64,000 nucleotides of DNA from Maribellus luteus (GCF_003576475.1 NZ_QWGR01000003.1:558001-622000), one strand, 5' to 3'. Shown: positions 45,535 through 55,238, counted from the first letter of the stretch. The notes: generated by a model not told the origin, from the letters alone. Translations and numbers: made by a program.

Positions 45535-46227
45535 ATGAAAACTCTTTTTGCCGATTTCTATTCGTTCCTAAAAACAGGCAAGACGCAAGTATCCAATAGC
45601 GGTTTTAAACAAAACGCCATTGAGCTTGGCAAATTCTTTCTATTGTTTGAAATTCTTGTAATTGCTGCTGTTATAATCACAGTAACATTTGCAATAATTG
45701 TAAAACCACCAAAAAACGAAACGTTAAAATGGGTCACAAGCCTCTCTCCAGTCTGGGCTTTCTTAATTCCAAACGTTATTGGCCCTTTAGTTGAGGAATT
45801 CTCTTTTCGATACTGGCTAAAAGCAACAAAACTTACTCTCTCTATATCAAGTCTGTTTGTGTCTTATATACTTAGCAACGACATTATTAACTCTTCCTAT
45901 TACCGTATTGACAGCACTTTTATTTCTGAACTTGCCATAAGTTTTAGTGTTGCGGCAATTGTATACGGTATTTTATCTGTCAAAAAGATACTCCCTGCAA
46001 TTCAAAAATTATGGACAAATAATTCACATCTACTAATATGGATTTCAATTCTGTGGTTTACGTTTGCTCATGTTAAAAATTTTCCCCTGGAAGGATGGCA
46101 ATATCTTTACTCACCAATAATGGTACTACCACAACTGGCTATGGGAACTGTCCTGGCTTTTGGCAGAATTAAATACGGCATTCTGTTCCCAATTATCATT
46201 CACATATTGCACAATACTATGCTATAA
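45535..46227 (+). CDS. CPBP family intramembrane metalloprotease
   Basis: A 230-residue protein with about seven hydrophobic segments. The CPBP/Abi motifs are present: VEEFSFRYW (EExxxR), WFTFAHVKNFP (FxxxH) and HILHNTML (second His/Asn motif). The family cuts proteins inside the membrane, and members act in prenyl-protein processing, bacteriocin immunity or signalling. It is third in the operon with a small membrane protein and an XRE regulator, so a peptide-immunity or membrane-signalling role is possible. Confidence 0.8.
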   Translation: MKTLFADFYSFLKTGKTQVSNSGFKQNAIELGKFFLLFEILVIAAVIITVTFAIIVKPPKNETLKWVTSLSPVWAFLIPNVIGPLVEEFSFRYWLKATKLTLSISSLFVSYILSNDIINSSYYRIDSTFISELAISFSVAAIVYGILSVKKILPAIQKLWTNNSHLLIWISILWFTFAHVKNFPLEGWQYLYSPIMVLPQLAMGTVLAFGRIKYGILFPIIIHILHNTML

Positions 46228-46295
46228 GTGCCACTAAATAAAACTTCAACAGTTTTTACAAAAAAAGGAATCTAACGACATGTTACAACAAACAA

Positions 46296-46323
46296 AAACC
46301 GCCTCTGCGTACAGAAACGGTTT
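46296..46323 (+). terminator. Probable terminator of the XRE/CPBP operon
   Basis: Arms aaaccg (46296-46301) and cggttt (46318-46323), with an inner tctg/caga pairing around a cgta loop, lie 69 bases after the protease stop. The downstream sequence is AT-rich without a long T-run. Confidence 0.5.
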
Positions 46324-46378
46324 AATATAATAGTGTAAGTTTTCTACCCGATTTAACTCGGCAAGAACCCTTACGGAA

Positions 46379-46402
46379 AAGCACCAACAGGAGTTGGCGC
46401 TT
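46379..46402 (-). terminator. Terminator of metG
   Basis: The arms aagcaccaac and gttggcgctt pair with one mismatch (a G-U pair on the - strand RNA) around a 4-base loop, and TTTT follows on the - strand. It lies 8 bases after the metG stop. Confidence 0.75.
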
Positions 46403-46409
46403 GTATTTT

Positions 46410-48443
46410 TTAGCGAATCTCAGAGCCGTTTTTCACCTTTTTATCGGGCGAAACAATCGACAGTGTCCCGTCAGCATTTTCGGCACAAAGAATCATTCCC
46501 TGCGATTCGATGCCTTTCAGACTTTTAGGTGCCAGGTTCACCAAAATAGAAACCTGTTTCCCAATCAGATCTTCCGGTTGATAGTATTCTGCAATGCCGG
46601 AAACCACTGTGCGTTTGTCAATGCCGGTATCGATGGTAAGTTTCAGCAGCTTCTTGGTTTTGGCCACCTTCTCGCACTCGATAACGGTCCCGGCGCGAAC
46701 ATCCATTTTGGCAAAATCATCAAACTCGATGTTTTCTTTGGCCGGAGCAGCTTTTGCAGTCGCCATTTCGTTGGCTTTCTTGGTATTTTCCAGTTTTTGA
46801 AGCTGCGTTTCAATTACACTGTCTTCAATTTTTTCAAAAAGAAGTTCAGGCGTATTCACCTTGTGCCCAACCGGCAACAAAGCCGCGTCACCCAGTCTTT
46901 CCCAGTCCATTTTCTCCAGGTTCAGGAAGCCACGCAGCTTATCCATACTGAACGGCAGGAAAGGCTCCAGGCAAATCGTTAAATTGGCGGTAACCTGCAA
47001 ACAAACATTCAGGATGGTTTTCACCCGCTCCGGATCGGTTTTGATCACCTTCCAGGGTTCCTCGTCGGCCAGGTATTTATTGCCCAAACGCGCGAGGTCC
47101 ATCGCATTTTTCAGTGCTTCACGAATCCTGAAATTATCCAGACTCTTCTCCACATCCGCTTTTATGGTGGAGATAGAAGCCAGTGTTTCTTTGTCAAAAT
47201 CCGAAAGTTCTCCGGCTGCCGGAACTACTCCTTCGTAATATTTTTGCGTAAGCACCAGCGCCCGGTTCACAAAGTTCCCCAGCACCGCCACCAGCTCGTT
47301 GTTATTGCGTGCCTGAAAATCTTTCCAGGTAAAATCGTTGTCTTTGGTTTCCGGCGCATTGGCTGTCAACACATATTTCAGCACATCTTCTTTCCCTGGG
47401 AACTCTTCCAGGTACTCGTGCAACCAAACCGCCCAATTTCGTGAAGTGGAGATTTTATCGTTTTCCAGGTTCAGGAATTCATTCGCCGGAACATTTTCAG
47501 GCACGTTGTAGGTTCCTTCCGCTTTCAGCATAGCCGGGAAAATAATACAGTGAAAAACAATGTTGTCTTTCCCGATAAAATGCAACATCCGTGTTTCCGG
47601 GTCTTTCCAGTAGGTTTCCCACTCGGGTGTCAGTTCTTTGGTAGCTGAAATATAACCGATCGGAGCATCAAACCAAACGTACAAAACTTTGCCTTCGGTA
47701 CCTTCCACCGGCACAGGCACACCCCAGTCGAGGTCGCGGGTAACCGCACGTGGCTGCAAACCTCCGTCGATCCACGACTTCACCTGGCCGTAAACGTTCG
47801 GCTTCCATTCTTTGTGACCTTCCAGAATCCATTCGCGCAACCACGGTTCGTACTGATCGAGCGGCAAATACCAGTGTTTGGTTTCCTTTAAAACCGGCTG
47901 GTTTCCGCTAAGTGTCGATGTCGGATTGATCAGTTCAGTCGGGCTAAGCGATGTTCCGCAGCTTTCACACTGGTCGCCATAGGCTTTTTCAAAACCACAT
48001 TTCGGACAGGTACCAATAATGTAACGGTCGGCCAGGAATTGCTTGTTTTCCTCATCGAAATATTGTTCCGATGTTTTTTCAATTAACTTACCCGTTTCGT
48101 AAAGCTTTCTGAAAAATTCAGAAGCCGTTTCGTGATGAATCTCCGAACTCGTACGCGAATACACATCAAACGAAATTCCCAGTTTCTGAAAAGACTCCTT
48201 GATAATTTCGTGGTAGCGGTCTACAATATCCTGCGGCGTAACACCCTCATTTTTAGCCTTGATCGTAATCGGCACTCCGTGTTCGTCGGAACCGCCAATC
48301 ATAATCACGTCTTCCTTTTTTAAGCGAAGGTAACGGGCATAAATATCAGCCGGAACATAAACTCCGGCCAGGTGACCGATGTGAATCGGGCCATTGGCAT
48401 AAGGTAGCGCGGTGGTTATCAGCGTACGTTTGAACTTACTCAT
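46410..48443 (-). CDS. metG: Methionyl-tRNA synthetase with C-terminal tRNA-binding domain
   Basis: A 677-residue class I synthetase. The HIGH-type motif lies in [11 protein letters not shown]. The zinc-knuckle region has CPKC...CESC, placing it in the type with a Cys4 insert. KISTSRN is the KMSKS-type loop, and an anticodon-binding helical domain spans about 385-545. Residues about 565-677 form the EMAP/Trbp111-like OB fold ([26 protein letters not shown]) that improves tRNA binding and is fused in Bacteroidota. It charges tRNA-Met in the cytosol. It is monocistronic, with its own promoter and terminator. Confidence 0.97.
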   Translation of the reverse strand: MSKFKRTLITTALPYANGPIHIGHLAGVYVPADIYARYLRLKKEDVIMIGGSDEHGVPITIKAKNEGVTPQDIVDRYHEIIKESFQKLGISFDVYSRTSSEIHHETASEFFRKLYETGKLIEKTSEQYFDEENKQFLADRYIIGTCPKCGFEKAYGDQCESCGTSLSPTELINPTSTLSGNQPVLKETKHWYLPLDQYEPWLREWILEGHKEWKPNVYGQVKSWIDGGLQPRAVTRDLDWGVPVPVEGTEGKVLYVWFDAPIGYISATKELTPEWETYWKDPETRMLHFIGKDNIVFHCIIFPAMLKAEGTYNVPENVPANEFLNLENDKISTSRNWAVWLHEYLEEFPGKEDVLKYVLTANAPETKDNDFTWKDFQARNNNELVAVLGNFVNRALVLTQKYYEGVVPAAGELSDFDKETLASISTIKADVEKSLDNFRIREALKNAMDLARLGNKYLADEEPWKVIKTDPERVKTILNVCLQVTANLTICLEPFLPFSMDKLRGFLNLEKMDWERLGDAALLPVGHKVNTPELLFEKIEDSVIETQLQKLENTKKANEMATAKAAPAKENIEFDDFAKMDVRAGTVIECEKVAKTKKLLKLTIDTGIDKRTVVSGIAEYYQPEDLIGKQVSILVNLAPKSLKGIESQGMILCAENADGTLSIVSPDKKVKNGSEIR

Positions 48444-48486
48444 TCTGAATTATTTTGAAGATTCTTTGATTTCTTTTTCAGGGGGG

Positions 48487-48514
48487 CAAAGATAGTTGTT
48501 TTTCAGAACGTCAA
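48487..48514 (-). promoter_or_regulatory. metG promoter
   Basis: On the - strand, TTG (48514-48512) and TATCTTTG (48494-48487) are 17 bases apart. This is an exact match to the Bacteroidota TTG-N17-23-TAnnTTTG pattern, with a leader of about 40 bases. Confidence 0.8.
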
Positions 48515-48528
48515 CAAAGACATTTTTT

Positions 48529-50130
48529 TCAGAATTGATCGTGCAGATTTGTTTCGCTTTGCCCGGTTAATTCATCCCCGTAAAAGAAAAATTCTTCGGT
48601 TGCTTCTTCAAAAATATAACCGCTGTCTCCGTCCGGTCCGCTGTAGCCCCGCGCACCGTCAAGGCCTCTCCTTCCTGAAAATCCGTTGGGGTTACCATTA
48701 CCGCCACGGCCTCCCTGTCCACCTGAACCGGCCAAACCTCCCGATCCTCCGTAACCGCCTGTTGTTTGCGCCATAATATTATTGCGGTAAAAGCGCGCGT
48801 CATCGGTAAAATAGAGGTAAATATTTCCGCCAAAACCACCCGGTGCACCAAAGCCGCCGCTTCCTCCGAAACCGCCGTCACCGCCGTCCTCTCCGGGCCC
48901 CTGACGCCGCTCCTGCACCTGGTATTCTTCTTCCACATCGCGGTAAACCGTTATTTCCTCAAAAACCTGTTCACTTACCGTTTCCGCTTTTCCTTCGCTG
49001 TTGATAATCTTTTTCTCCACGGTTTTTGTGACGGTTTCCTTAAACGGCTTACGAACAATTCTTTTCTTCGTTACTGTTTCGTACCACACACGGCCATCGG
49101 CTCCATTTCCTCCGCTGCCGCCGTTGCCGCCATTTCCACCACCACCGCCGTTGCCGCCAGCCGATTCAACAAAAAAGCTTCCACCATCAGGATTGATTAA
49201 GTATTTGTACTCTTCTCCGCTGTTAAAATTCTGCGCATATACATACAACATATTGCACAACAAAGTGGAATCAAAATACATATCCGTCCAAACACCAATG
49301 TCAGGCCCGTCCCGACCGGGTTCTCCGTCCTGTCCGTGCCCGCCGTGCTCACCGTTGTATCCGGGACTTCCGCTGGTTCCGCTAAAACCACTAAATCCGC
49401 TTGTTCCTGACATGCCGCGGAGACCAAGTCGATACGCATGCCGGTAATCCAAGGCCAGTGAAAATTCTCCATACAATTCGGGGTTTTGCTCCGCCCAAAC
49501 CAGTAAGCCTACCCGATGATCAATCACCTTTTCAAAATCCGGTTCAATTTTAAACTTCCCTCTTGAAAAGGAGATTCCATCAAAATCCAGGTACGACGAG
49601 AAACGCTCAAAATTAGAACGGTTAACCTTTGTTTTTCTGACGACTCCGTTATTGTAAGTTGAGATTATTTCGCCTGAAAAAGAACATCCGGGTGCCTTGT
49701 CAAATGCTGATACAGGAGAAAAATCAACCGCTACCTCATAATTTAAGGGCACCAAAAGTTCTTTTGCCAGTTGAGGTTTTTTATGAGGCCATACTTTTAA
49801 GCGAACGTATTTTCCTTTGGCCGGAGCCAGCTCAGCATTCACTTTTACCTTCCCAAACGAACGACTCTCGCCTCCCACTACTTCCACCTCGTATTTCCAG
49901 CCAAAAAGCAATCCCCCGTCGTTGTCCCAGGCTTTTATTTTATCGCCTTTTTTCCCATAGGCAACCACGCCAACCGAAAACGTTTCCCCGGGAAGTACCA
50001 GTTGATTTTTATCAAAAATAATTTGAATCGAATCGATCTTTCTTGCAAAAATTCCGGCTTCTGACCGTTCAATGGTTATCAATGTCAACAGCATTAACAA
50101 CCCTGCAATGCGTAAGTAATTGTTTTTCAT
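48529..50130 (-). CDS. Secreted protein with collagen-like and Gly-rich segments
   Basis: The start is taken at ATG 50130 (MKNNYLRIAG), giving 533 residues and a signal peptide ending near RSEA. Residues about 25-225 are beta-rich with PGETFSVGVVAYGKKGDKI. Glycine-rich segments follow: one of Gly-X-Y character at about 235-275 (GTSGSPGYNGEHGGHG), one of GGNGG type at about 325-345, one of GGFGG type near 410-430, and one near 460-510. A charged stretch rich in Lys, Glu and Thr (about 350-405) divides them. Its location is outside the cytoplasm. I do not recognise a function; a structural or matrix role is inferred. It has no C-terminal sorting domain that I can identify. Confidence 0.65.
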   Translation of the reverse strand: MKNNYLRIAGLLMLLTLITIERSEAGIFARKIDSIQIIFDKNQLVLPGETFSVGVVAYGKKGDKIKAWDNDGGLLFGWKYEVEVVGGESRSFGKVKVNAELAPAKGKYVRLKVWPHKKPQLAKELLVPLNYEVAVDFSPVSAFDKAPGCSFSGEIISTYNNGVVRKTKVNRSNFERFSSYLDFDGISFSRGKFKIEPDFEKVIDHRVGLLVWAEQNPELYGEFSLALDYRHAYRLGLRGMSGTSGFSGFSGTSGSPGYNGEHGGHGQDGEPGRDGPDIGVWTDMYFDSTLLCNMLYVYAQNFNSGEEYKYLINPDGGSFFVESAGGNGGGGGNGGNGGSGGNGADGRVWYETVTKKRIVRKPFKETVTKTVEKKIINSEGKAETVSEQVFEEITVYRDVEEEYQVQERRQGPGEDGGDGGFGGSGGFGAPGGFGGNIYLYFTDDARFYRNNIMAQTTGGYGGSGGLAGSGGQGGRGGNGNPNGFSGRRGLDGARGYSGPDGDSGYIFEEATEEFFFYGDELTGQSETNLHDQF

Positions 50131-50186
50131 GGCTAGTCGTTTTTTTGTCAAACGGTCTTAACATAAATTCAAAAACTGTTCCGCAA

Positions 50187-50217
50187 TTGGTATTTCTTCA
50201 GCGATCGCTTACCTTCG
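50187..50217 (+). promoter_or_regulatory. Promoter of HAD phosphatase gene
   Basis: TTG (50187-50189) and TACCTTCG (50210-50217, one mismatch to TAnnTTTG) are 20 bases apart, 13 bases before the start codon. Confidence 0.55.
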
Positions 50218-50230
50218 CGTTTTTTTAACA

Positions 50231-50884
50231 ATGGCACAATTCACGCATATTATTTTTGACCTCGACGGCACTTTAACCGACAATACCCAGGGGATTATTA
50301 ACTCGTTGAAATATGCTTTCGACCGTATGCAAATCGACGATTACCCGGAAGATAAGTTAAATGATTTCATAGGGCCTCCCCTGCAATGGGGTTTCAGCCA
50401 GCTGTTTGGGCTGAGCGAACGCAATACCCGGCTGGCTGTGGAATTTTTCAGGGAATACTACAGCGAAAACGGCTGGCACCAGAATGTTCCTTACGACGGA
50501 ATTCCGGAAATGATGGCCGAACTCGATCGCCTGGGCAAGCGCATGTACATTGCCACTTCCAAATTCGAAAAGTTTGCCGTTCGGATTATGGAGCATTTTG
50601 AAATGGACAAGTACATACTTCAGGTAAAAGGTGCCGATTACAAAGGAGAGAAGGCCAACAAAACACAGATTATTACAGATCTTTTGCAAATGCAGCAACT
50701 GGCTCCGTCTGAAGAGATTGTTATGGTGGGTGACACTTTGTTCGATATGGAGGGTGGAAAACAAAACGGTTTATCAACCATTGCGGTTGCCTACGGTTTT
50801 GGAAAGGAGCACGAACTAAAAGCAGCACAACCCGATTTTTACGCCGAAGACGTGGAAGAACTTTATGAGCTACTGATCCGTTAA
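50231..50884 (+). CDS. HAD hydrolase, phosphoglycolate phosphatase-like
   Basis: A 217-residue haloacid dehalogenase. Motif I is FDLDGTLTDN (nucleophile Asp10, acid Asp12), motif II is the Thr/Ser in YIATSK, motif III Lys lies in YKGEKANK, and motif IV is MVGDTLFDM. A small helical cap sits between motifs I and II (residues 20-80), the C1 cap of the PGP-like group. It dephosphorylates a small phosphate ester in the cytosol; phosphoglycolate and pyrophosphate are the usual guesses. Confidence 0.87.
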   Translation: MAQFTHIIFDLDGTLTDNTQGIINSLKYAFDRMQIDDYPEDKLNDFIGPPLQWGFSQLFGLSERNTRLAVEFFREYYSENGWHQNVPYDGIPEMMAELDRLGKRMYIATSKFEKFAVRIMEHFEMDKYILQVKGADYKGEKANKTQIITDLLQMQQLAPSEEIVMVGDTLFDMEGGKQNGLSTIAVAYGFGKEHELKAAQPDFYAEDVEELYELLIR

Positions 50885-50932
50885 TAAAAACTGTATTGAT
50901 TACGATTCAACAATCTTAAAAAAGCATCTGAA

Positions 50933-52150
50933 ATGTTGAAAAAACTGATTCTTTTCTCACTGATTATTGTCTTTTTTTCCTCGTGTGAAAATCAGGCAAA
51001 GAAAGACGACCACACCCTGAAAACATTGAATGAATACCTTCAGGCTTCGCCGGATAAGATTTTGGAACTGCAAAGCGAAATTTCTGCGCAAGCTGCCAAA
51101 CAAGCTGAACAGGAAATTCACTCGTTTATTGAGAACAAGCTAAAAACAGTCTACCGGGCCGAATGGGACAGTATGAAACTGGTTTACAACGACAAAGAAC
51201 TACGATTTAAATACCGGAAGTTTGGTGAAAAACCGCCACAGGGCTGGAGTTTGTATATTTCGATGCACGGCGGAGGAAATACCGCTCCTGAAATGAACGA
51301 CCAGCAATGGCAAAACCAGATCAACCTGTATCGCCCCAAAGAAGGAATTTACCTGGCACCGCGGGCGCCCACCAACACCTGGAATCTTTGGCACGAGCCC
51401 CACATCGATGTACTTTTTTCGCAGCTCATCGAATTGGCCGATGCTTTTGAAGACATCAATACCAACCGTGTTTATCTGACCGGGTATTCTGCCGGTGGAG
51501 ACGGAACTTACCAACTGGCGCCGCGAATGGCCGATCAGCTGGCAGCGGCAGCCATGATGGCCGGACATCCGAATGATGCTTCGCCGCTTGGCCTGCGAAA
51601 CCTCCCTTTTGCCCTCCACATGGGAGCTGAAGACGGAGCCTACAAGCGAAACAAGATTGCCGCAGAATGGAAAATCAAACTGGATTCCCTGCAAAAACAG
51701 GACCCCGAAGGCTACATTCACGATGTGCAGATTCACGAAGGCAAAGGCCACTGGATGGATCGAAAAGATACGGTTGCCATCGACTGGATGGCACAGTTTA
51801 CCCGCAATCCGTTCCCGCAAAAAGTGGTTTGGAAACAAAGCAGCGTAACACACGATCGGTTTTACTGGCTGGCAGTTCCGGCCGGAAGTGCACAAAAAGA
51901 TGCCGAAGTAGTAGCAACAGTAAACGGCCAAACCATTACCATTGAAAAAGTCCAGTTGGTGGATACTTTATTGATCCGCTTAAACGACAAGATGATAAAC
52001 CTCGATCAAAAAGTAAAGGTATTTTATAACGGTCAGCTTTTGTATGATGCAGCTCCTGTCCGCAATGTGGCAACCATCTGGAAATCGCTCTCCGAAAGGA
52101 ACGATCCGGAACAGGTATTTTCTGCACAAATTGAGGTACATTTGAAGTAA
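50933..52150 (+). CDS. Alpha/beta-hydrolase esterase lipoprotein
   Basis: A 405-residue protein with lipobox SSC followed by ENQAKKDD. The hydrolase part (about 85-290) has LYISMHGGGN (oxyanion loop), GYSAGGDG (nucleophile Ser186), LHMGAEDGAY (Asp) and EGKGHWMD (His), the layout of PHB-depolymerase/feruloyl-esterase-like enzymes. A C-terminal beta domain (about 300-405) follows. It is likely anchored on the outer face of a membrane and cleaves an ester of a peptide, lipid or polysaccharide. The substrate is unknown. The LD-carboxypeptidase gene begins 10 bases after its end. Confidence 0.78.
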   Translation: MLKKLILFSLIIVFFSSCENQAKKDDHTLKTLNEYLQASPDKILELQSEISAQAAKQAEQEIHSFIENKLKTVYRAEWDSMKLVYNDKELRFKYRKFGEKPPQGWSLYISMHGGGNTAPEMNDQQWQNQINLYRPKEGIYLAPRAPTNTWNLWHEPHIDVLFSQLIELADAFEDINTNRVYLTGYSAGGDGTYQLAPRMADQLAAAAMMAGHPNDASPLGLRNLPFALHMGAEDGAYKRNKIAAEWKIKLDSLQKQDPEGYIHDVQIHEGKGHWMDRKDTVAIDWMAQFTRNPFPQKVVWKQSSVTHDRFYWLAVPAGSAQKDAEVVATVNGQTITIEKVQLVDTLLIRLNDKMINLDQKVKVFYNGQLLYDAAPVRNVATIWKSLSERNDPEQVFSAQIEVHLK

Positions 52151-52160
52151 ACTTCTTTCT

Positions 52161-53069
52161 ATGATTCAGCCATCACCCATCCAACCGGGATCCAAGATCC
52201 GCATTGTTTCTCCTGCCGGAAAGATCAGCGATCAGTATGTATTACCAGCTGCAGAGTGGTTGCAGGACCAAGGCTACCAGGTAGAACTGGGGCGACATGT
52301 TTTTTCGAGCTACTATCAGTTTGCCGGCACCGATGCACAGCGTTACCAGGACTTACAGGAAGCCATGAGCGACCCCGATTGCGATGTGATTCTTTGCTCG
52401 CGCGGAGGTTACGGAACCGTTCGAATTATTGACAGACTTGATTTTACCGGTTTTCTGGAATCCCCCAAATGGCTGGTTGGCTTTAGCGATATAACGATTC
52501 TTCACTCCTGCCTGAACAATTACGGAGTTCCCACCATTCATGGCGTTATGCCGCGGTATTTTATGGACGAATCGGGGCAGCCCGGTGAAAACCTGCAAAG
52601 CCTGATGCAGTTGATCACCGGAAACGGTGCTCACTATTCGATCCCGTCGCAGGAAGCCAACCGGAAAGCTAAGATAAAAGCTGAATTGGTGGGCGGTAAC
52701 CTCTCGATCATCAGCAGTTTGCAGGGAACCTCCTACGACCTGGACACCGACGGTAAAATACTTTTCCTGGAAGACATTGATGAATTTCTGTACCATACCG
52801 ACCGGATGATCCACCAATTAAAATTAAGCGGAAAACTGGATAAACTGGCCGGACTTATTTTAGGCGATTTTACCGACATGAAAGACAACGAATCGCCTTT
52901 TGGAAAAACCGTGCAGGAAATTATCTGCGATGCGGTGGAAGATTTTTCCTATCCCGTTTGCTTTGGATTTCCTGCGGGACACGACAAACGCAACCTGGCA
53001 CTGATGTTTGGCAAAGAATGGGAACTGAATGTAGGAGATGAAACGACAACACTAAATCATTCAATATAA
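52161..53069 (+). CDS. ldcA: LD-carboxypeptidase (peptidase S66)
   Basis: A 302-residue cytosolic serine peptidase. Family marks are RIVSPAGKI at the start, CSRGGYGTVRIIDRLDF, GFSDIT (nucleophile Ser109), LVGGNLSIISSLQGT, FLEDIDEFLYHTDRM (Glu204) and GFPAGHDKRN (His274), which give the Ser-Glu-His triad. It removes the terminal D-Ala from the L,D-bond of recycled murein tetrapeptide. Length and spacing are normal. Confidence 0.9.
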   Translation: MIQPSPIQPGSKIRIVSPAGKISDQYVLPAAEWLQDQGYQVELGRHVFSSYYQFAGTDAQRYQDLQEAMSDPDCDVILCSRGGYGTVRIIDRLDFTGFLESPKWLVGFSDITILHSCLNNYGVPTIHGVMPRYFMDESGQPGENLQSLMQLITGNGAHYSIPSQEANRKAKIKAELVGGNLSIISSLQGTSYDLDTDGKILFLEDIDEFLYHTDRMIHQLKLSGKLDKLAGLILGDFTDMKDNESPFGKTVQEIICDAVEDFSYPVCFGFPAGHDKRNLALMFGKEWELNVGDETTTLNHSI

Positions 53070-53131
53070 TGCGATTACAAATCGCATATCCCTATTTATA
53101 ACTTTGAACACTGAACTCTAAACTTCAACAC

Positions 53132-53494
53132 ATGGTTAGCACCCGCGAATTAGGAGAAATTGCCGAAGGACTGGCAGTAGAGCACCTCGAAAAACTGGGC
53201 TGCCAAATACTGGATCGCAACTGGTACCACGGGCACCTCGAACTCGATATTATTGCCCGCGATGCCGATGAGCTCGTAATTGTAGAAGTAAAAGCCCGCT
53301 CGGGCCTACGTTACGAACACCCTTCGGAAGCCGTTACCAATACCAAAATAAAACGGATTGTTGAAGCTGCCGATGCCTACATTATTCAAAATGACATTGA
53401 GTTGGATACCCGTTTTGATGTTATCACCGTAATTTTTGTTGACCAAAAATTTGAGCTGGAACATTTCAAAGATGCTTTTTATCCTACCATGTAA
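53132..53494 (+). CDS. yraN: YraN/UPF0102 nuclease-fold protein
   Basis: A 120-residue protein with the Holliday-junction-resolvase-like PD-(D/E)xK core: GEIAEGLAVEHLEKLG, then WYHGHLELDIIARD and LVIVEVKAR (Asp...Glu-x-Lys). YraN proteins are widespread and of uncertain role in DNA metabolism. A TAACTTTG box at 53099-53106 matches the -7 consensus, so the gene probably has its own promoter. Confidence 0.88.
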   Translation: MVSTRELGEIAEGLAVEHLEKLGCQILDRNWYHGHLELDIIARDADELVIVEVKARSGLRYEHPSEAVTNTKIKRIVEAADAYIIQNDIELDTRFDVITVIFVDQKFELEHFKDAFYPTM

Positions 53495-53582
53495 ACAAAT
53501 TGACAATCTGCCGCTTCACCCGTCTTCGATCATTTTTAAGTTTTACTTATTCTGCTAAATTTAGGCTTTCAAAACATTTGGT

Positions 53583-53933
53583 ATGAACATCGAAGAAGTC
53601 AGGGAATATTGCATTGCCAAAAAAGCGGTCACCGAAAGTTTTCCGTTCAACGAAACCACGCTGGTTTTCAAAGTCATGAACAAAATCTTTTGCCTGCTCA
53701 GCCTTGACGACATTCGGATCAGCCTTCGGAACGATGCCGAAAAAAACATCGAACTCCGCGCACATTACCCGGCCATTATTCCGGGCTATCATCTAAACAA
53801 ACAACTTTGGAACACCATCGAGATGAACGGAACCGTACCAACAAAATTATTGTGCGAACTGATCGATGAGTCCTACGAAATCATATTAAAAAGCTTACCC
53901 AAAAAAGTACAGGAAGAATATAAAAACTCATAA
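53583..53933 (+). CDS. MmcQ/YjbR family DNA-binding-like protein
   Basis: A 116-residue protein of full family length. Typical marks are FPFNETTLVFKVMNKIFCLL, the Ile/Pro-rich GYHLNKQLWNTIEM and LIDESYEIILKSL. The CyaY-like fold of the MmcQ/YjbR family is thought to bind DNA, but no precise role is known. It ends 2 bases before the C1 peptidase gene. Confidence 0.88.
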   Translation: MNIEEVREYCIAKKAVTESFPFNETTLVFKVMNKIFCLLSLDDIRISLRNDAEKNIELRAHYPAIIPGYHLNKQLWNTIEMNGTVPTKLLCELIDESYEIILKSLPKKVQEEYKNS

Positions 53934-53935
53934 GC

Positions 53936-55021
53936 ATGTCAAAAATACTATCTCTTTTTATCGCACTATTATTTATCTGCCCTTCCGTTTTAAAAGCCCA
54001 GGAAGAGCAAGAAAGCTTCACGATTGTGAAAGAAGTAAAGCACACTCCCGTTATAAACCAGGGCAGCACAGGAACATGCTGGAGTTTTGCCACCACCAGT
54101 TTACTGGAGTCAGAAATTATGCGGAAAGGGTTCCCCGAAACGGATCTTTCGGAGATGTTTTTTGTGTACCACACCTACCAAAACAAAGCAAAAAATTACC
54201 TGTTTTTTCACGGAAATAACAATTTCAGCCAGGGCGGACAGGCGCACGACGTGATGAATATACTGCGGGAATATGGCATGGCCACATTTGATGCTTTCCC
54301 CGGCGAAATGCAGGATGGCCGATACAAACACCGCGACCTGGTAGCCCAGCTCGAATCGGAAGTAAAGGCGCTCAACAAAAAGAAAAGCGACGAATTTGAC
54401 GCTTCGAACCTAAAAACACTGGAGCCCATCCTCAAAAAAGGAATGGGAAAACTGCCGGAGAAGATCAAAACTGACGATGGTAAACTGAGTGCAGCAGATC
54501 TTCGTGATCATTTTAAACTGAATCCGGAAGATTACGTTGAACTGACATCGTACACTCACCACCCTTTTTATCAGCCGTTTGCACTGGAAGTCCCCGACAA
54601 CTGGTCGCACGATCTGTACTACAATTTGCCCATCGACGAACTGATGGAAGTGATGGACCATGCGCTGAACAATGGTTACAGTGTTTGCTGGGACGGCGAT
54701 ACCAGTGAAAAAACCTTTCAGCACAAAAATGGAAAAGCCGATCTTCCGGAAAAACAAATCGGGAAAGTGGACCAGCAACTTCGCCAGGAAACCTTTTACG
54801 ACCGCTCGACCACCGATGATCATTTAATGCACCTGGTGGGTATTTCGAAAGATTCCAACGACAGAAAATGTTATTACACCAAAAACTCGTGGGGCCCCGA
54901 CAGCAATGAATACGGCGGGTATTTACACATGACAGAAGACTATGTACGATTAAAAACCGTGGCCATTCTGCTTCACAAAGATGCCATTCCGGCAGCCATC
55001 AAAAACAAACTCGGACTCTGA
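53936..55021 (+). CDS. Exported C1 peptidase (bleomycin hydrolase/PepC-like)
   Basis: A 361-residue papain-type cysteine peptidase with a signal peptide ending LKAQ. The catalytic site is GTCWSFATTS (Cys48), HLMHLVG (His299) and KNSWG (Asn317), with the oxyanion Gln in INQGSTGTC. The central region (about 120-240) holds the long helical insert of the BlmH/PepC aminopeptidases. The C-terminus lacks an obvious self-inhibiting arm. It is likely a periplasmic aminopeptidase degrading peptides. The S4 gene follows 2 bases later. Confidence 0.88.
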   Translation: MSKILSLFIALLFICPSVLKAQEEQESFTIVKEVKHTPVINQGSTGTCWSFATTSLLESEIMRKGFPETDLSEMFFVYHTYQNKAKNYLFFHGNNNFSQGGQAHDVMNILREYGMATFDAFPGEMQDGRYKHRDLVAQLESEVKALNKKKSDEFDASNLKTLEPILKKGMGKLPEKIKTDDGKLSAADLRDHFKLNPEDYVELTSYTHHPFYQPFALEVPDNWSHDLYYNLPIDELMEVMDHALNNGYSVCWDGDTSEKTFQHKNGKADLPEKQIGKVDQQLRQETFYDRSTTDDHLMHLVGISKDSNDRKCYYTKNSWGPDSNEYGGYLHMTEDYVRLKTVAILLHKDAIPAAIKNKLGL

Positions 55022-55023
55022 TT

Positions 55024-55230
55024 ATGCGCGAATTTAAACTCACAGAAGACTACATTGAGCTGGTGAAGCTGTTGAAGTTGCTCAGGATTGCTCAAACCGG
55101 CGGCCATGCCAAAATAATCGTCGAAGAAGGCGAGGTTATCCGTAACGGCGAACCCGAATACCGGAAACGCGCGAAGTTGGTAAAAGGCGATGTTATTGAG
55201 GTGGCAGGCGAAACTATTAAAGTGATCTGA
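55024..55230 (+). CDS. S4-domain RNA-binding protein, YbcJ-like
   Basis: A 68-residue protein consisting of a single S4 domain: YIELVKLLKLLRIAQTGGHAK, then VRNGEPEYRKRAKLVKGD-type RNA-binding sequence and EVAGETIKVI. YbcJ/RqcP-like stand-alone S4 proteins bind structured RNA, with possible ribosome links. It is coupled to the C1 peptidase gene by a 2-base gap. Confidence 0.85.
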   Translation: MREFKLTEDYIELVKLLKLLRIAQTGGHAKIIVEEGEVIRNGEPEYRKRAKLVKGDVIEVAGETIKVI

Positions 55231-55238
55231 GCCCTTTT

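Noticed and set aside
48600-49420. A repetitive cc-g/cc-a rich tract that looks like tandem DNA repeats
   Set aside because: The periodicity is explained by glycine codons in the collagen-like gene and does not form exact tandem units.
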